A DNA stretch of 40,524 bases from Chloroflexota bacterium. Its GTDB lineage: Bacteria > Chloroflexota > Anaerolineae > Anaerolineales > UBA11858. The stretch lies in NCBI GenBank assembly GCA_030609055.1, contig JAUWCZ010000007.1:1-40524 (forward strand). Reading direction: 5' to 3'. The notes under the pieces were generated by a model. The model searched no databases and was not told the origin of the DNA. It saw nothing but the letters and a program-made list of their open reading frames with translations. A program made the position numbers and the translations under genes. How positions within the stretch are numbered: the stretch's first letter is position 1; each line of letters opens with the position of its first letter. Below are positions 33,007 to 40,524 of this stretch, piece after piece.

Positions 33007-33714
33007 ATGATCATAGTTAAAAAACTGGTTAAGAGATTTGGCCCCATAACTGTATTAAGGGACCTTGATTTTGAGGTCAGCCCGGGAGAATTTGTGGCTT
33101 TGCTTGGTCCCAATGGGGCTGGGAAGACCACATTTCTGAGGATTCTGGCTTCATTGACCAAACCAACCTCTGGATTGGTTCAGGTGGCTTCATTTCGGCT
33201 GCCCGAACAGGCTGTGTCTGTCCGGGCTCAACTGGGAGTTGTTTCCCATCTTCCGCTTATTTACGGGGATCTTAATGCAGAGGAAAATTTGTCCTTTTAT
33301 GCCAGACTGTATGGTGTAAAGCAACCCCGCATTAGGGAGGTACTGGACCTGATAGGTCTAACTGACCGTAAAGGTGACCTGGTGCGAACATTCTCGCGGG
33401 GAATGCAGCAGCGGCTGGCAATTGGCCGGGCAATCTTACACAGCCCCCGGATTCTGTTACTGGATGAACCACATACTGGTCTTGACCAGGAAGCGGGTGA
33501 AATCCTGGACGAGGTACTGCGGGAAATTGCCTTACAGGGTCGGACGGTGGTGATGACCTCACACGACTTGGTCCGGGCTGCTGAGCTCGCCACCAGACTG
33601 GATATCCTATCCAGGGGGCGGATAAGGGCTTCTGCTTCAGAAGGGGAGTTTGGATCTACTGATTTAGTTGATTTTTACCGGGCTGCTCTACAAGGGAAGG
33701 GGGAAGCGGCATGA
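33007..33714 (+). CDS. ccmA: Heme exporter ATPase CcmA
   Basis: CcmA powers the release of holo-CcmE by CcmABCD. The 235-aa ATPase has Walker A LGPNGAGKTTFLRILASL, signature TFSRGMQQRLAIGRAIL, Walker B RILLLDEPHTGLD and the switch His in MTSHDLVRAAELA. An unusual Arg (SRGM instead of SGGQ) is in the signature. It overlaps ccmB by 4 bases (ATGA), and the ccmA-B-C-D order identifies it among ABC ATPases. Confidence 0.93.
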   Translation: MIIVKKLVKRFGPITVLRDLDFEVSPGEFVALLGPNGAGKTTFLRILASLTKPTSGLVQVASFRLPEQAVSVRAQLGVVSHLPLIYGDLNAEENLSFYARLYGVKQPRIREVLDLIGLTDRKGDLVRTFSRGMQQRLAIGRAILHSPRILLLDEPHTGLDQEAGEILDEVLREIALQGRTVVMTSHDLVRAAELATRLDILSRGRIRASASEGEFGSTDLVDFYRAALQGKGEAA

Positions 33715-34385
33715 AATCTTATCTGGGCGCTATCCGGGCGATCATCTGGAAGGATCTCACCGCCGAATGGAGAACCCGCGAGAGTCTAACCTCAATGCTG
33801 GTATTTGCACTACTGGTAGTCTTAATTTTTAATTTTGCTCTTGAATTGGATATTCAAGCCCAGGAATCCCTCTCTGCAGGCGTACTCTGGACAACTTTTG
33901 TTTTTGCGGGAACTATTGGACTAAACCGATCTATGGCTCTTGAAAAAGACCGCGGCTGTCTGGATGGATTGTTGCTGGCACCCGTGGATCGAAGTGTGAT
34001 TTATTTTGGGAAAGTGATCGGCAATTTAATCTTTATGCTTTTGGTCGAGATAATTGTACTGCCGGTGTACAGCTTTTTATATGGAGTGCCGGTTTTTCAA
34101 CCCGGATTTTTTTTGGTTGTATTATTGGGCTCGATTGGATATGTTGCGGTAGGGACGCTGTTGGCGACCATGGTTGTTCAGGTCAGAACTCGAGATATCC
34201 TGCTGCCTATTTTACTATTTCCATTAACCCTACCGGTGATTATTGCTGCTGTTAAAGCCAGCCAGGGATTTCTGCAAATGATTCCATTTGATGAATTTTC
34301 CTCCTGGTTGAATATACTGATCGTTTACGATTTGATTTTTACCGCTGTGGCATTTATGGTATTTGATTATGTTGTGGAGGAGTAG
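33711..34385 (+). CDS. ccmB: Heme exporter permease CcmB
   Basis: The 224-aa membrane protein has six helices and begins with the CcmB-typical IRAIIWKDLTAEWRTRESLTSMLVFALLVVLIFNFAL. The segment GVLWTTFVFAGTIGLNRSMALEKDRGCLDGLLLAPVDRSVIYFGKVIGNL is highly characteristic of CcmB. It forms the membrane part of the ABC complex with CcmA and associates with CcmC and CcmD. Confidence 0.95.
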   Translation: MKSYLGAIRAIIWKDLTAEWRTRESLTSMLVFALLVVLIFNFALELDIQAQESLSAGVLWTTFVFAGTIGLNRSMALEKDRGCLDGLLLAPVDRSVIYFGKVIGNLIFMLLVEIIVLPVYSFLYGVPVFQPGFFLVVLLGSIGYVAVGTLLATMVVQVRTRDILLPILLFPLTLPVIIAAVKASQGFLQMIPFDEFSSWLNILIVYDLIFTAVAFMVFDYVVEE

Positions 34386-34388
34386 ATT

Positions 34389-35096
34389 ATGATCAAGAAA
34401 CCTCGCTTACTTTCAGTTCTCGATGTACTTTCCGGGATGATGATCCTGGCAGCTGCCGGACTGGTGTTTTTCTATGCCCCGGTTGAGCAGATGATGGGTC
34501 TAGTCCAGAAGGTATTTTATTTCCATGTCGCAACCGCCTGGGTGGGTATGCTGGGATTTATCGTTGCAGCAGTGGCGGGCATATTTTATCTGGCCAAAAG
34601 GACGGAGCAGTGGGATATCACCGGTTTTGCTGCGGTTGAAATCAGCCTGATATTTTTCCTGACGGCGATAATTTTGGGTTCGATCTGGGCTAAGCCTGCC
34701 TGGAATACCTGGTGGACCTGGGAACCCAGACTGACAACTGCTGCCATTGTAGAATTGATCTATGCAGCCTATCTGCTATTAAGACAGGGAGTGGATGATC
34801 CGGAACGACGGGCACGTTTTTCAGCGATTTATGCCATCTTTGGATCTATCAGTATACCGCTGACCTTTGTTTCCATCCGGTTTCTAAGGACCATTCACCC
34901 GGTAGTAATCGGTACTGCTGAAACTGCTGGCAAGGGCGGATTCAACATGGATTCCCCGATGAAATTGACCTTCTTTTTCAGTCTGGCGGCTTTTACGGTC
35001 TTTTTTGTTGATTTATTGTGGCACCGGATTCGGTTGGGCAAACTGCAGGCTGAGGTTGAAAAGCTGCGGATTGATACCTATTCAAATGGGATGTGA
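34389..35096 (+). CDS. ccmC: Heme-handling protein CcmC
   Basis: CcmC loads heme onto CcmE using its WWD motif. The 235-aa, six-helix protein has KVFYFHVATAWVGM (conserved axial His), IWAKPAWNTWWTWEPRLTT (WWD-type Trp-rich loop) and RTIHPVV (second conserved His). The Trp-rich motif is intact. The start follows ccmB by 3 bases. Confidence 0.95.
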   Translation: MIKKPRLLSVLDVLSGMMILAAAGLVFFYAPVEQMMGLVQKVFYFHVATAWVGMLGFIVAAVAGIFYLAKRTEQWDITGFAAVEISLIFFLTAIILGSIWAKPAWNTWWTWEPRLTTAAIVELIYAAYLLLRQGVDDPERRARFSAIYAIFGSISIPLTFVSIRFLRTIHPVVIGTAETAGKGGFNMDSPMKLTFFFSLAAFTVFFVDLLWHRIRLGKLQAEVEKLRIDTYSNGM

Positions 35097-35099
35097 AAT

Positions 35100-35264
35100 A
35101 TGCTTTCAAGATTATTTGTTCCCGATACAATAAACTACATGATCGCCGGTTACGTGGTGGTTGTGGTGATGACATTTGGCTATATTGGCAGTTTAATCCT
35201 CCGCTGGAGAAGATTGCAGGGGGAGTATCAGCGGTTTGAGACTCTCCGCAAGGATCAAGATTAA
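35100..35264 (+). CDS. ccmD: Small cytochrome c maturation protein CcmD
   Basis: A 54-aa frame starts 3 bases after the ccmC stop: MLSRLFVPDTINYMIAGYVV, a continuing hydrophobic helix through GYIGSLIL, then RWRRLQGEYQRFETLRKDQD. The layout (Tyr-containing helix, basic RWRR stretch, charged Glu/Gln/Arg tail) is that of CcmD, which stabilises holo-CcmE in the CcmABC complex. It ends the cluster; a weak GC hairpin without a T-run (ACCCC/GGGGT, 35271-35285) follows. Confidence 0.85.
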   Translation: MLSRLFVPDTINYMIAGYVVVVVMTFGYIGSLILRWRRLQGEYQRFETLRKDQD

Positions 35265-35417
35265 TATAACACCCCCTCAAGGGGTAATTCTATAAATCAT
35301 ATTTGATACTCTACGGATAAGAAATCCTGCCAGGCAGGTATAAAATCATATCAATAGTTCTTGTTGATATATTCGAAGTCTTTATACTCTGGGGCAAAGT
35401 TCACCTTTTGGATCCTC

Positions 35418-35789
35418 TCAACGTTTTGTTCTGACGACCGCAAAACGTTCTTTGATTTTTAAGAAGGGGGTCTCAAACCGCCGATATGTTATCAGCGATA
35501 ACCCAATAGTCAGAAAAATCGACCCAGAATATAATAACAAACTATATCCTGGGTCTTCAGGTATGCCTAAGGTATTTAGGGATAGGATGGTTAAATAGAT
35601 GATTGGGTAGTGATAAAGATAGACACCATAACTGACTCGCCTGAGAGAATTCAAGACCTCATTTTCAATAATTACCATCCCTCCGGATTTGCTGCAATAT
35701 TGAGTAATAACACCATAAACAGGAGGGAAGTCATATACAGCTAGAAAAATTATATTAAGAATTCCTATTAATTGTCCAATGCCACTCAA
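35418..35789 (-). pseudogene. C-terminal remnant of an acyltransferase-3 family (OafA-like) protein
   Basis: The 123-aa frame has three to four hydrophobic helices with LRRVSYGVYLYHYPIIYLTI and LLITYRRFETPFLKIK-type ending, the last helices of acyltransferase-3 enzymes (SYxxYLxHxPI, RxxExP). Family members run about 350-400 aa, and a TAG lies directly in frame before this one, so it lacks the front two thirds including the catalytic His. With no start or ribosome-binding site, it is read as a degraded gene left by a rearrangement. The flanks 35285-35417 and 35790-35844 hold no other coding sequence. Confidence 0.65.
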
Positions 35790-35844
35790 CTAGATTATAA
35801 ATAGCTTTCTACTACCAACTGAAAATCAAGAATCGAAGTCCTTA

Positions 35845-36888
35845 TTATAAATTTGCCCTTTCAAAATCGAGCAACCATTTTTTGCGTCGTAATCCTCCCC
35901 CATAACCAGTTAAACTTCCATCTGAGCCGATAACTCTATGGCAAGGGATTATTATTGCTATTCTATTTTGTCCGTTAGCTGATGCTACAGCCCTGGTTGC
36001 TTTAGGATTTCCCAGGGTAATAGCTTGCTGTTTGTAAGAACGCGTTTCTCCGTATGGAATTGTTATAAGACTCTTCCAGGCAGAATTCTGAAATTTAGTG
36101 CCAGGAGTATGCAATGGAACAGTGAACTTCTTTCTACTTCCATTGAAGTATTCTTGAATTTCTGTCTGAACTTGGTTTAGGTGGGAGTTGGCACCCGGCA
36201 GAATGGTAACATTCAATCTCACCCGTAAATTATTAAATTCTGTTTCCAACATTCTGCGATCCGTAAACTCCAGCAAACACAAACCTTTACTGTTTGCACA
36301 GGCAAACATAGGTCCAATTGTTGTTGTGAAGCGAATTATATTCAGGACATTTTTTTTACCTGCACCCGTCGGAGGTTCTCCAAAAATGGTTCGGTAGCTC
36401 TCATTAAAGCCACTTAATGACTCGAATCCACTCTCGAAGGCTGAGTTTATTATGGTTTCTCCTCTGTTTATGCTGTTATATGCTGTGTTGATACGCAACA
36501 TTCTTTGGTAAGCATGAAAAGTCATGCTATGATGTTTTTTGAACCATCTTCTTATTTTGCTTGGCATGATACCCCTATCCCTCAGATCCTGATCTTTGAT
36601 TCGCAGGTATGGATTTTGGAGAAGCTCATCAATGATTTCAGTAATGTAATCTGGGGTCTCAGCTAACTTTTCCATTGGTTTACAAACTTTACAAGGTCTG
36701 TATCCATGTTGAATGGCTATTTTCGCTGTGTCGAAGAAGGTAACATTCTCGGATTTTGGTTTTCTTGCCCTACATGATGGACGACAAAAAATCCCAGTCG
36801 TTTTGACAGCAGTTACAAAAATGCCCTCATAGGAAGAATCCTGGCTTCCTATTACTTTGTACTTGTCTTGAAAAGATAATTTAGTCAT
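35845..36888 (-). CDS. ada: Bifunctional DNA repair protein/transcriptional regulator Ada
   Basis: Ada removes methyl groups from DNA phosphotriesters and O6-methylguanine and activates repair genes after self-methylation. Three parts are visible in 347 aa. N-Ada has the zinc cysteines Cys35, Cys39, Cys66 and Cys69 (IFCRPSCRARKP, PCKVCKP). An AraC-type helix-turn-helix lies at about 80-185 (MTFHAYQRMLRINTA, FESGFESLSGFNESYRTIFG). The C-terminal O6-alkylguanine-DNA methyltransferase domain has the active-site IPCHRVIGSDGSLTGYGGGL. The length and order match Escherichia Ada. GAGGAAAG precedes the ATG. No alkA or alkB gene is adjacent. Confidence 0.95.
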   Translation of the reverse strand: MTKLSFQDKYKVIGSQDSSYEGIFVTAVKTTGIFCRPSCRARKPKSENVTFFDTAKIAIQHGYRPCKVCKPMEKLAETPDYITEIIDELLQNPYLRIKDQDLRDRGIMPSKIRRWFKKHHSMTFHAYQRMLRINTAYNSINRGETIINSAFESGFESLSGFNESYRTIFGEPPTGAGKKNVLNIIRFTTTIGPMFACANSKGLCLLEFTDRRMLETEFNNLRVRLNVTILPGANSHLNQVQTEIQEYFNGSRKKFTVPLHTPGTKFQNSAWKSLITIPYGETRSYKQQAITLGNPKATRAVASANGQNRIAIIIPCHRVIGSDGSLTGYGGGLRRKKWLLDFERANL

Positions 36889-37154
36889 AGGTTAACTTTC
36901 CTCAGTACCATTAATATATCTCCGCAAACGCTATGATCAATAATTTATCATTGATGAAATTATTTAGCTACCGAAAACTTGACAAGTATATTATTCTCTT
37001 TCTTAAGAGACAAGAAGGATTACTACAAAAGATAAAGTCCTTATACAGATGAAATTATCCCCCCCATTCACCCCCGGAAATAGGGAATAAGAAAACGATG
37101 ATAGATGATCGTGGAGTCGCAAGTTTAAGTACAGAGTTATAGCTTAGTTCTTGA
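36889..37154. other. 266-base AT-rich intergenic region
   Basis: The region contains the ada ribosome-binding site and start area and the 3' side of the nitrilase gene. A lone TTGACA at 36979-36984 has no good -10 partner on the plus strand. I see nothing further that I can support. Confidence 0.6.
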
Positions 37155-38132
37155 TTATTGATCACCTTCATTAACAGTACTGAGAATGGTTTGACGTTCA
37201 TGGTTAACAATCAGACGAGTCACGTCCGGCCGGGCATAGTGACCAGCTGGATCAAAGTTTTGGCGCTCAGCTCTTACTTGCCTGTGATCAATTTCTGCTA
37301 TCAGTAATCTTTCTTCTTCCACCACTGGTTCGATTACCCATTCACCATCTGGTCCAGCAAGACAAGACCCACCATTGGCGAGGAAATCTTGACTATTGTT
37401 GATGATTTCCTCAGCATGGGGGAGATCCTTTGAAATATCACCTTTTCTCATCAGCCCTGATACAGAAATTACATAGGATCGGGATTCCTTGGCGATGAAC
37501 TTTGTGATGTCGAAAGTACTGCGTTTGCTGCCCGGCCAGACCGCGATGTGTAGATCCTCACCCAGGGCATATAACGCAGTGCGTGATAAGGGCATCCAGT
37601 TTTCCCAGCAATTCAGACCTCCTAAAGTAAAGGCACCTAGCTGATGCACTTGCAGCCCTTGCCCATCGCCTATTGACCAAACCAGCCGTTCTTCATAGGT
37701 CGGCATTAACTTACGATGCACGGATTGAATGATCCCTTTAGAATCGATATAGATCAGAGAACAATACAGGCTGTGACCTCCCCTGTCCATTGGGCGTTCA
37801 ATTGTGCCCACATAAACAGCGATTTGATTCTTTGAGGCGGCATCACAGAGTGGTTTTAAATGGTCGGATTCGATTTGAACCGCCTGGTCCAGATAGTGGG
37901 CATGAATCTCTTTTTGTATCGGGGAATTGAATCGAGCTCCATTGGTACGCTCTACCCAAAATGGATAACCGGGCACCAGCGCCTCACCAAACACAACCAG
38001 TTGGCAGCCTTCATCCGCAGCTTGATTGATATAATTCTCAATTTTGGCAACGGTTTTATCACGGTTGAGCCATACTGGAGCGATTTGGGCGATCCCAACC
38101 TTGAGTATGTCAGAATTTTTCTTAGATTTCAT
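37155..38132 (-). CDS. Nitrilase-family carbon-nitrogen hydrolase
   Basis: The 325-aa protein carries the Glu-Lys-Cys catalytic triad of the nitrilase superfamily: Glu50 in VVFGEALVPGYPFW, Lys141 in HRKLMPTYEERLVW, and Cys175 in GGLNCWENWMPL. The GYPFW and CWENW contexts are those of true nitrilases and cyanide hydratases (branch 1), not amidases or NAD-synthetase domains. It probably hydrolyses a nitrile to a carboxylic acid and ammonia. GAGGAC precedes the ATG. No nitrile-related transporter or amidase is next to it. The substrate is unknown. Confidence 0.88.
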   Translation of the reverse strand: MKSKKNSDILKVGIAQIAPVWLNRDKTVAKIENYINQAADEGCQLVVFGEALVPGYPFWVERTNGARFNSPIQKEIHAHYLDQAVQIESDHLKPLCDAASKNQIAVYVGTIERPMDRGGHSLYCSLIYIDSKGIIQSVHRKLMPTYEERLVWSIGDGQGLQVHQLGAFTLGGLNCWENWMPLSRTALYALGEDLHIAVWPGSKRSTFDITKFIAKESRSYVISVSGLMRKGDISKDLPHAEEIINNSQDFLANGGSCLAGPDGEWVIEPVVEEERLLIAEIDHRQVRAERQNFDPAGHYARPDVTRLIVNHERQTILSTVNEGDQ

Positions 38133-38287
38133 TATTTATTTGTCCTCAGGCAATTATCAATCTTTGCACCTCTTATCAATTGGACTTTTCACAACCCGCA
38201 TAGTCCTCGATACTACTATAATCCCGTTGCTCCCCCCCTTCAATCCTCCACCCTGGACTAAAAGACAGAACCGCTTTGCCACAGTTA

Positions 38288-38758
38288 TTAAAACGTACAA
38301 AAAGCCTGCCGGATCTCCCCAAGATGATAAGCCGTATGAACCAGGATCCCCATAGAACCTCCCATGGCATCATTCAATCCCCAGTCCTGGATATTCCCTA
38401 GTCTATCTTTGAGTCGATCATAAGCATTCTTCAATCTCTTTTTGAGGTCATTCCATTCCGGAGTAGTTACTCCGCTGACTCGACTCCAGATCGCTTCCCA
38501 ATCTACATCACCAACCTCTTCCCCAGTAATATGCTGTCCCAGAATCTTCAGATATAAAATCACATGCTCAACCTGGGCTGCAATTGTGGCGCATTTAGAT
38601 CCAATTGGGACAGAAGCGTCTTCCGCGCTAATCTGATCTAAGGTATCAAACAATGATGTACCCTTGTCAAGATAAACTCCGTGGTGGATATCAAAAGTCT
38701 CCTCCAGGATATCAAGAAGCTCTTTATAAAAGAATTCTTGGGATATAGTCTTATCCAT
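38288..38758 (-). CDS. DinB-like four-helix protein of unknown function
   Basis: The 156-aa protein is all-alpha: FFYKELLDILEETFDIHHG, ATIAAQVEHVILYLKIL with a His, a middle helix pair, and a C-terminal GGSMGILVHTAYHLGEIRQAF. The late H-x3-H element (HTAYHLGEI) and an earlier His are the metal-ligand pattern of DinB/YfiT-type four-helix-bundle proteins. AAGGAG sits 6 bases before ATG 38758; the in-frame GTG codons just upstream are less likely. The first His position is not certain, so metal binding is inferred. The neighbours (nitrilase, HD protein) give no functional clue. Confidence 0.55.
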   Translation of the reverse strand: MDKTISQEFFYKELLDILEETFDIHHGVYLDKGTSLFDTLDQISAEDASVPIGSKCATIAAQVEHVILYLKILGQHITGEEVGDVDWEAIWSRVSGVTTPEWNDLKKRLKNAYDRLKDRLGNIQDWGLNDAMGGSMGILVHTAYHLGEIRQAFCTF

Positions 38759-38977
38759 CACCACTCCTTAGTAGATACCAAGTCTTTATTTTTCAAAATC
38801 TCCCCCACCTGACGGATTGCTGATCAGGAATTCTGTTCCACATGGATTAGTGAAATAATCTATTAATATTGAAGAATTTTATCTTTTTCCCACTGGGTGG
38901 TAATCAGGATACCCAGCGAATCGGCGCCAGCAATTTTGATTTTGCTATCGAAAGGTTAGAATCCAATTCTGAAGAAT

Positions 38978-39670
38978 TTATTCCTTCCATTCTGGCAGAT
39001 CACATTCCATAACTTCCTCTTTCAACCGGGCAAGATATTCGTTGAAGAAATCATAGCGGTGTTGTGCCATTTTCTTCCCGGAAACCGTCCAGAAATAGTC
39101 CTTGAAGAAGGTTGCTCTTTCATAAGCCAGGCCATTGAACAATTCGCGATTAGCTTCAAAGTTCAGTTTCTTTTGATCACCAAGATACAGAAGGGCGCTG
39201 GTAACGGCACTCGCCCCAAGCTTATCAAGAATATCTGCTTCCACTAAAATCTTTCCTGCCCATGAAAATTGTTTACCTTGTTCCTCAGGGGGAAGATCTC
39301 CAAAATCTGTCCCGTGCTCGGCTACTGCCTGCGTAACTGTCTGGATGAAGCTTTTATCAAAGCCTTTATTCTCCAGGTAATCCGCTGCAATATCTGCAGT
39401 CACCTGACCATGAACAGCATGATCACAAGTAAACATTGAAACATCATGAAGTAAGGCGGCAGCCCTAACTATGCTCCAATCTTCATCAGTTGCGCCTTCG
39501 CCTTCCAGGATCTGCTCAGCATTGGCTACAACGTTCAGTGTATGCTGCCACCTGTGCTCAGCTGCCCGGGGATTTGATTTTAGCCACTCCTGATCACTTG
39601 TCTCGGCAGTTTCAAACAAGTAGTTTTTCACAAACTTAGCAATCTCATCTAGTTGGTTATGACTTATCAT
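38978..39670 (-). CDS. HD-domain phosphohydrolase family protein
   Basis: The 230-aa protein contains the HD metal-binding pattern: RWQHTLNVVANAEQI (first His), RAAALLHDVSMF (His-Asp), AVAEHGTDFG, and VEADILDKLGA (last Asp). These match the H...HD...H...D layout of HD hydrolases that cleave phosphate esters of nucleotides or other metabolites. GGGAG precedes the ATG. The flanking 213 bases (38765-38977) and 216 bases (39671-39886) contain no other gene I can support. The substrate is unknown. Confidence 0.8.
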   Translation of the reverse strand: MISHNQLDEIAKFVKNYLFETAETSDQEWLKSNPRAAEHRWQHTLNVVANAEQILEGEGATDEDWSIVRAAALLHDVSMFTCDHAVHGQVTADIAADYLENKGFDKSFIQTVTQAVAEHGTDFGDLPPEEQGKQFSWAGKILVEADILDKLGASAVTSALLYLGDQKKLNFEANRELFNGLAYERATFFKDYFWTVSGKKMAQHRYDFFNEYLARLKEEVMECDLPEWKE

Positions 39671-39886
39671 TTACTACTCCCGGGATTTATCTCTATCCAG
39701 GTGCGTGGTAGTTTAATCTTTACCATTGTCAATCTCCCTACGGAGATCTAACACAAATCTGTCAAATACCGTTTGCTAAATCGATGAATCAGGGACAAGG
39801 CAAAGACGCTGATAACCATGGTAACTGTTTCATAGAGCGAGAAACCACTGATGTTAATACCTGGGGCAGTCCCTGTGTTAAAGTAA

Positions 39887-40524
39887 TTACGGTATCGGTG
39901 TTCCTATTTCGGAGATAATATTCGAAAATACATTCCCTACTGCTGGACCAATTAATGCTAACAAGAAAAAAGTTAAGCAGGCACCAATTAGAAACAAGAT
40001 ACCGGGAATAATTAATATCGATCCTATCGCACGACCAATACTGAGATTGTGGACTACCATAGTAGACCGAACTGACAGGATGGAGTGATATATCAGAATA
40101 CCCAACCCAACAATTCCTATGATGCACCCGCCCGCATATGGTATTACTCCCAGCAGAGATAATACTGATGAGATCATCAACAAGGGGACATAATAAAGCG
40201 AGTTCAAATAAGCCTGAGTTGTATAATCACCCTACCCACCGAAAATTCTTGCTCCGAGCAAGGTTATCCCATTACTGAGGTAAAAGTTTACCGGGGTGAT
40301 GATTAATGCACAGCAAAATTGAAAAATCGTCATTCCTCCGGCAAAGGCAAAGAAATCTAACCCTTGAAGCTCCTCTTGTAGACCTAAATCACTCAAAGTT
40401 CCAGTGAACATAGTTGTAATTGAGGAAAAAATCGCTATCACACCAGTGAGAATCAATACACCAATAAGTGTATTTGAAGCACTCACATGAACCATTTCCT
40501 CCCTAAAAAAATCGCCTGTCATCT
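39887..40524 (-). pseudogene. Yip1-family membrane protein interrupted by an in-frame TAG; right end at window edge
   Basis: Two frames that read straight into each other, in the same reading frame, encode one polytopic protein. The first (from about 40522, possibly starting outside the window) ends with LLGARIFGG and then TAG at 40234-40232. Reading on gives GDYTTQAYLNSLYYVPL and the remaining helices with GVIPYAGGCIIGIVGLGILIYHS. The joined length of about 211 aa and the 'GGQG.(Y/F)' and IPYAG segments suit a Yip1-domain protein, in which a Gln is expected at the stop; CAG to TAG is a one-base change. The downstream half could restart at TTG 40207. It is either a real nonsense mutation or a sequence error. 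Function is unknown. Confidence 0.65.

Noticed and set aside
35271-35285. GC hairpin ACCCC/GGGGT after ccmD as an intrinsic terminator
   Set aside because: The stem is only 5 bp and no T-run follows, so it is mentioned only as a weak hairpin in the ccmD entry.
36188-36397. Plus-strand 69-aa frame inside ada
   Set aside because: It is a shadow of the strong ada frame with no ribosome-binding site or recognisable motif.
36979-37007. TTGACA as a promoter on the plus strand
   Set aside because: No acceptable -10 lies 16-18 bases downstream and there is no plus-strand gene after it.
37860-38355. Overlapping plus-strand frames of 103-133 aa across the nitrilase 5' end
   Set aside because: They lie opposite the nitrilase start and the intergenic gap and show no protein-like features.
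39789-40127. 112-aa minus-strand frame overlapping the Yip1 gene, read as a frameshifted tail
   Set aside because: The Yip1 frame already ends sensibly at 39887 and the other frame lacks continuing membrane helices; it is a shadow.

Overview
The window reads as a chromosome segment from a Chloroflexota bacterium, most likely an Anaerolineae-type organism known from metagenomes. This is inference from gene content: an FMN riboswitch in front of a THI5-like (RibXY-type) ABC transporter, a ccm cluster with a CXXXY-type CcmE, a CSLREA-motif beta-helix lipoprotein, a bacterial Elp3, and a short EF-Ts. I saw no phage, insertion sequence, CRISPR array, tRNA or rRNA.

Region 1 (1-9.9 kb): the 3' part of a GcvT-family aminomethyltransferase that runs off the left edge; lgt; a terminator; a convergent 866-aa mosaic surface lipoprotein; two small membrane/LiaF-like genes; a 53-aa Cys/Trp-rich protein; and clpC. 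Region 2 (10-18.2 kb): a DUF429 protein, a YegS-like lipid kinase, a helicase-associated-domain protein, then a Trm9-like methyltransferase divergent from an Elp3 homologue. The last two would together make mcm5U34 in tRNA. A membrane-anchored hybrid histidine kinase follows.

Region 3 (18.2-24.2 kb, minus strand): rpsB-tsf with a good promoter, structured leader and terminator; pyrH; then frr-uppS-cdsA-glpX, linking translation, cell-envelope lipid synthesis and gluconeogenesis. Region 4 (24.2-27.5 kb): a DUF4342 protein, then a strong sigma-70-type promoter, an FMN riboswitch, two tandem intrinsic terminators and a three-gene ABC importer (permease, lipoprotein binding protein, ATPase), which I infer takes up riboflavin or a flavin precursor.

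Region 5 (27.5-35.3 kb): an almost gap-free System I cytochrome c maturation cluster in the order ccmE-F-H, thioredoxin-like (CcmG/ResA-type), a CcmI-like zinc-ribbon protein, an uncharacterised lipoprotein, ccmA-B-C-D. CcmE carries Cys in place of the usual heme-binding His. Region 6 (35.3-40.5 kb, all minus strand): loosely spaced accessory genes: an acyltransferase remnant, ada, a nitrilase, a DinB-like protein, an HD-domain protein and a Yip1-family membrane gene interrupted by an in-frame TAG.

The most interesting points are the Elp3/Trm9-like pair, the FMN riboswitch with two terminators before a THI5-like importer, the CXXXY CcmE that coexists with CcmH and a CcmG-like thioredoxin, and the two non-canonical genes inside the ccm cluster. 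All protein calls come from reading motifs by eye. No database search was run.
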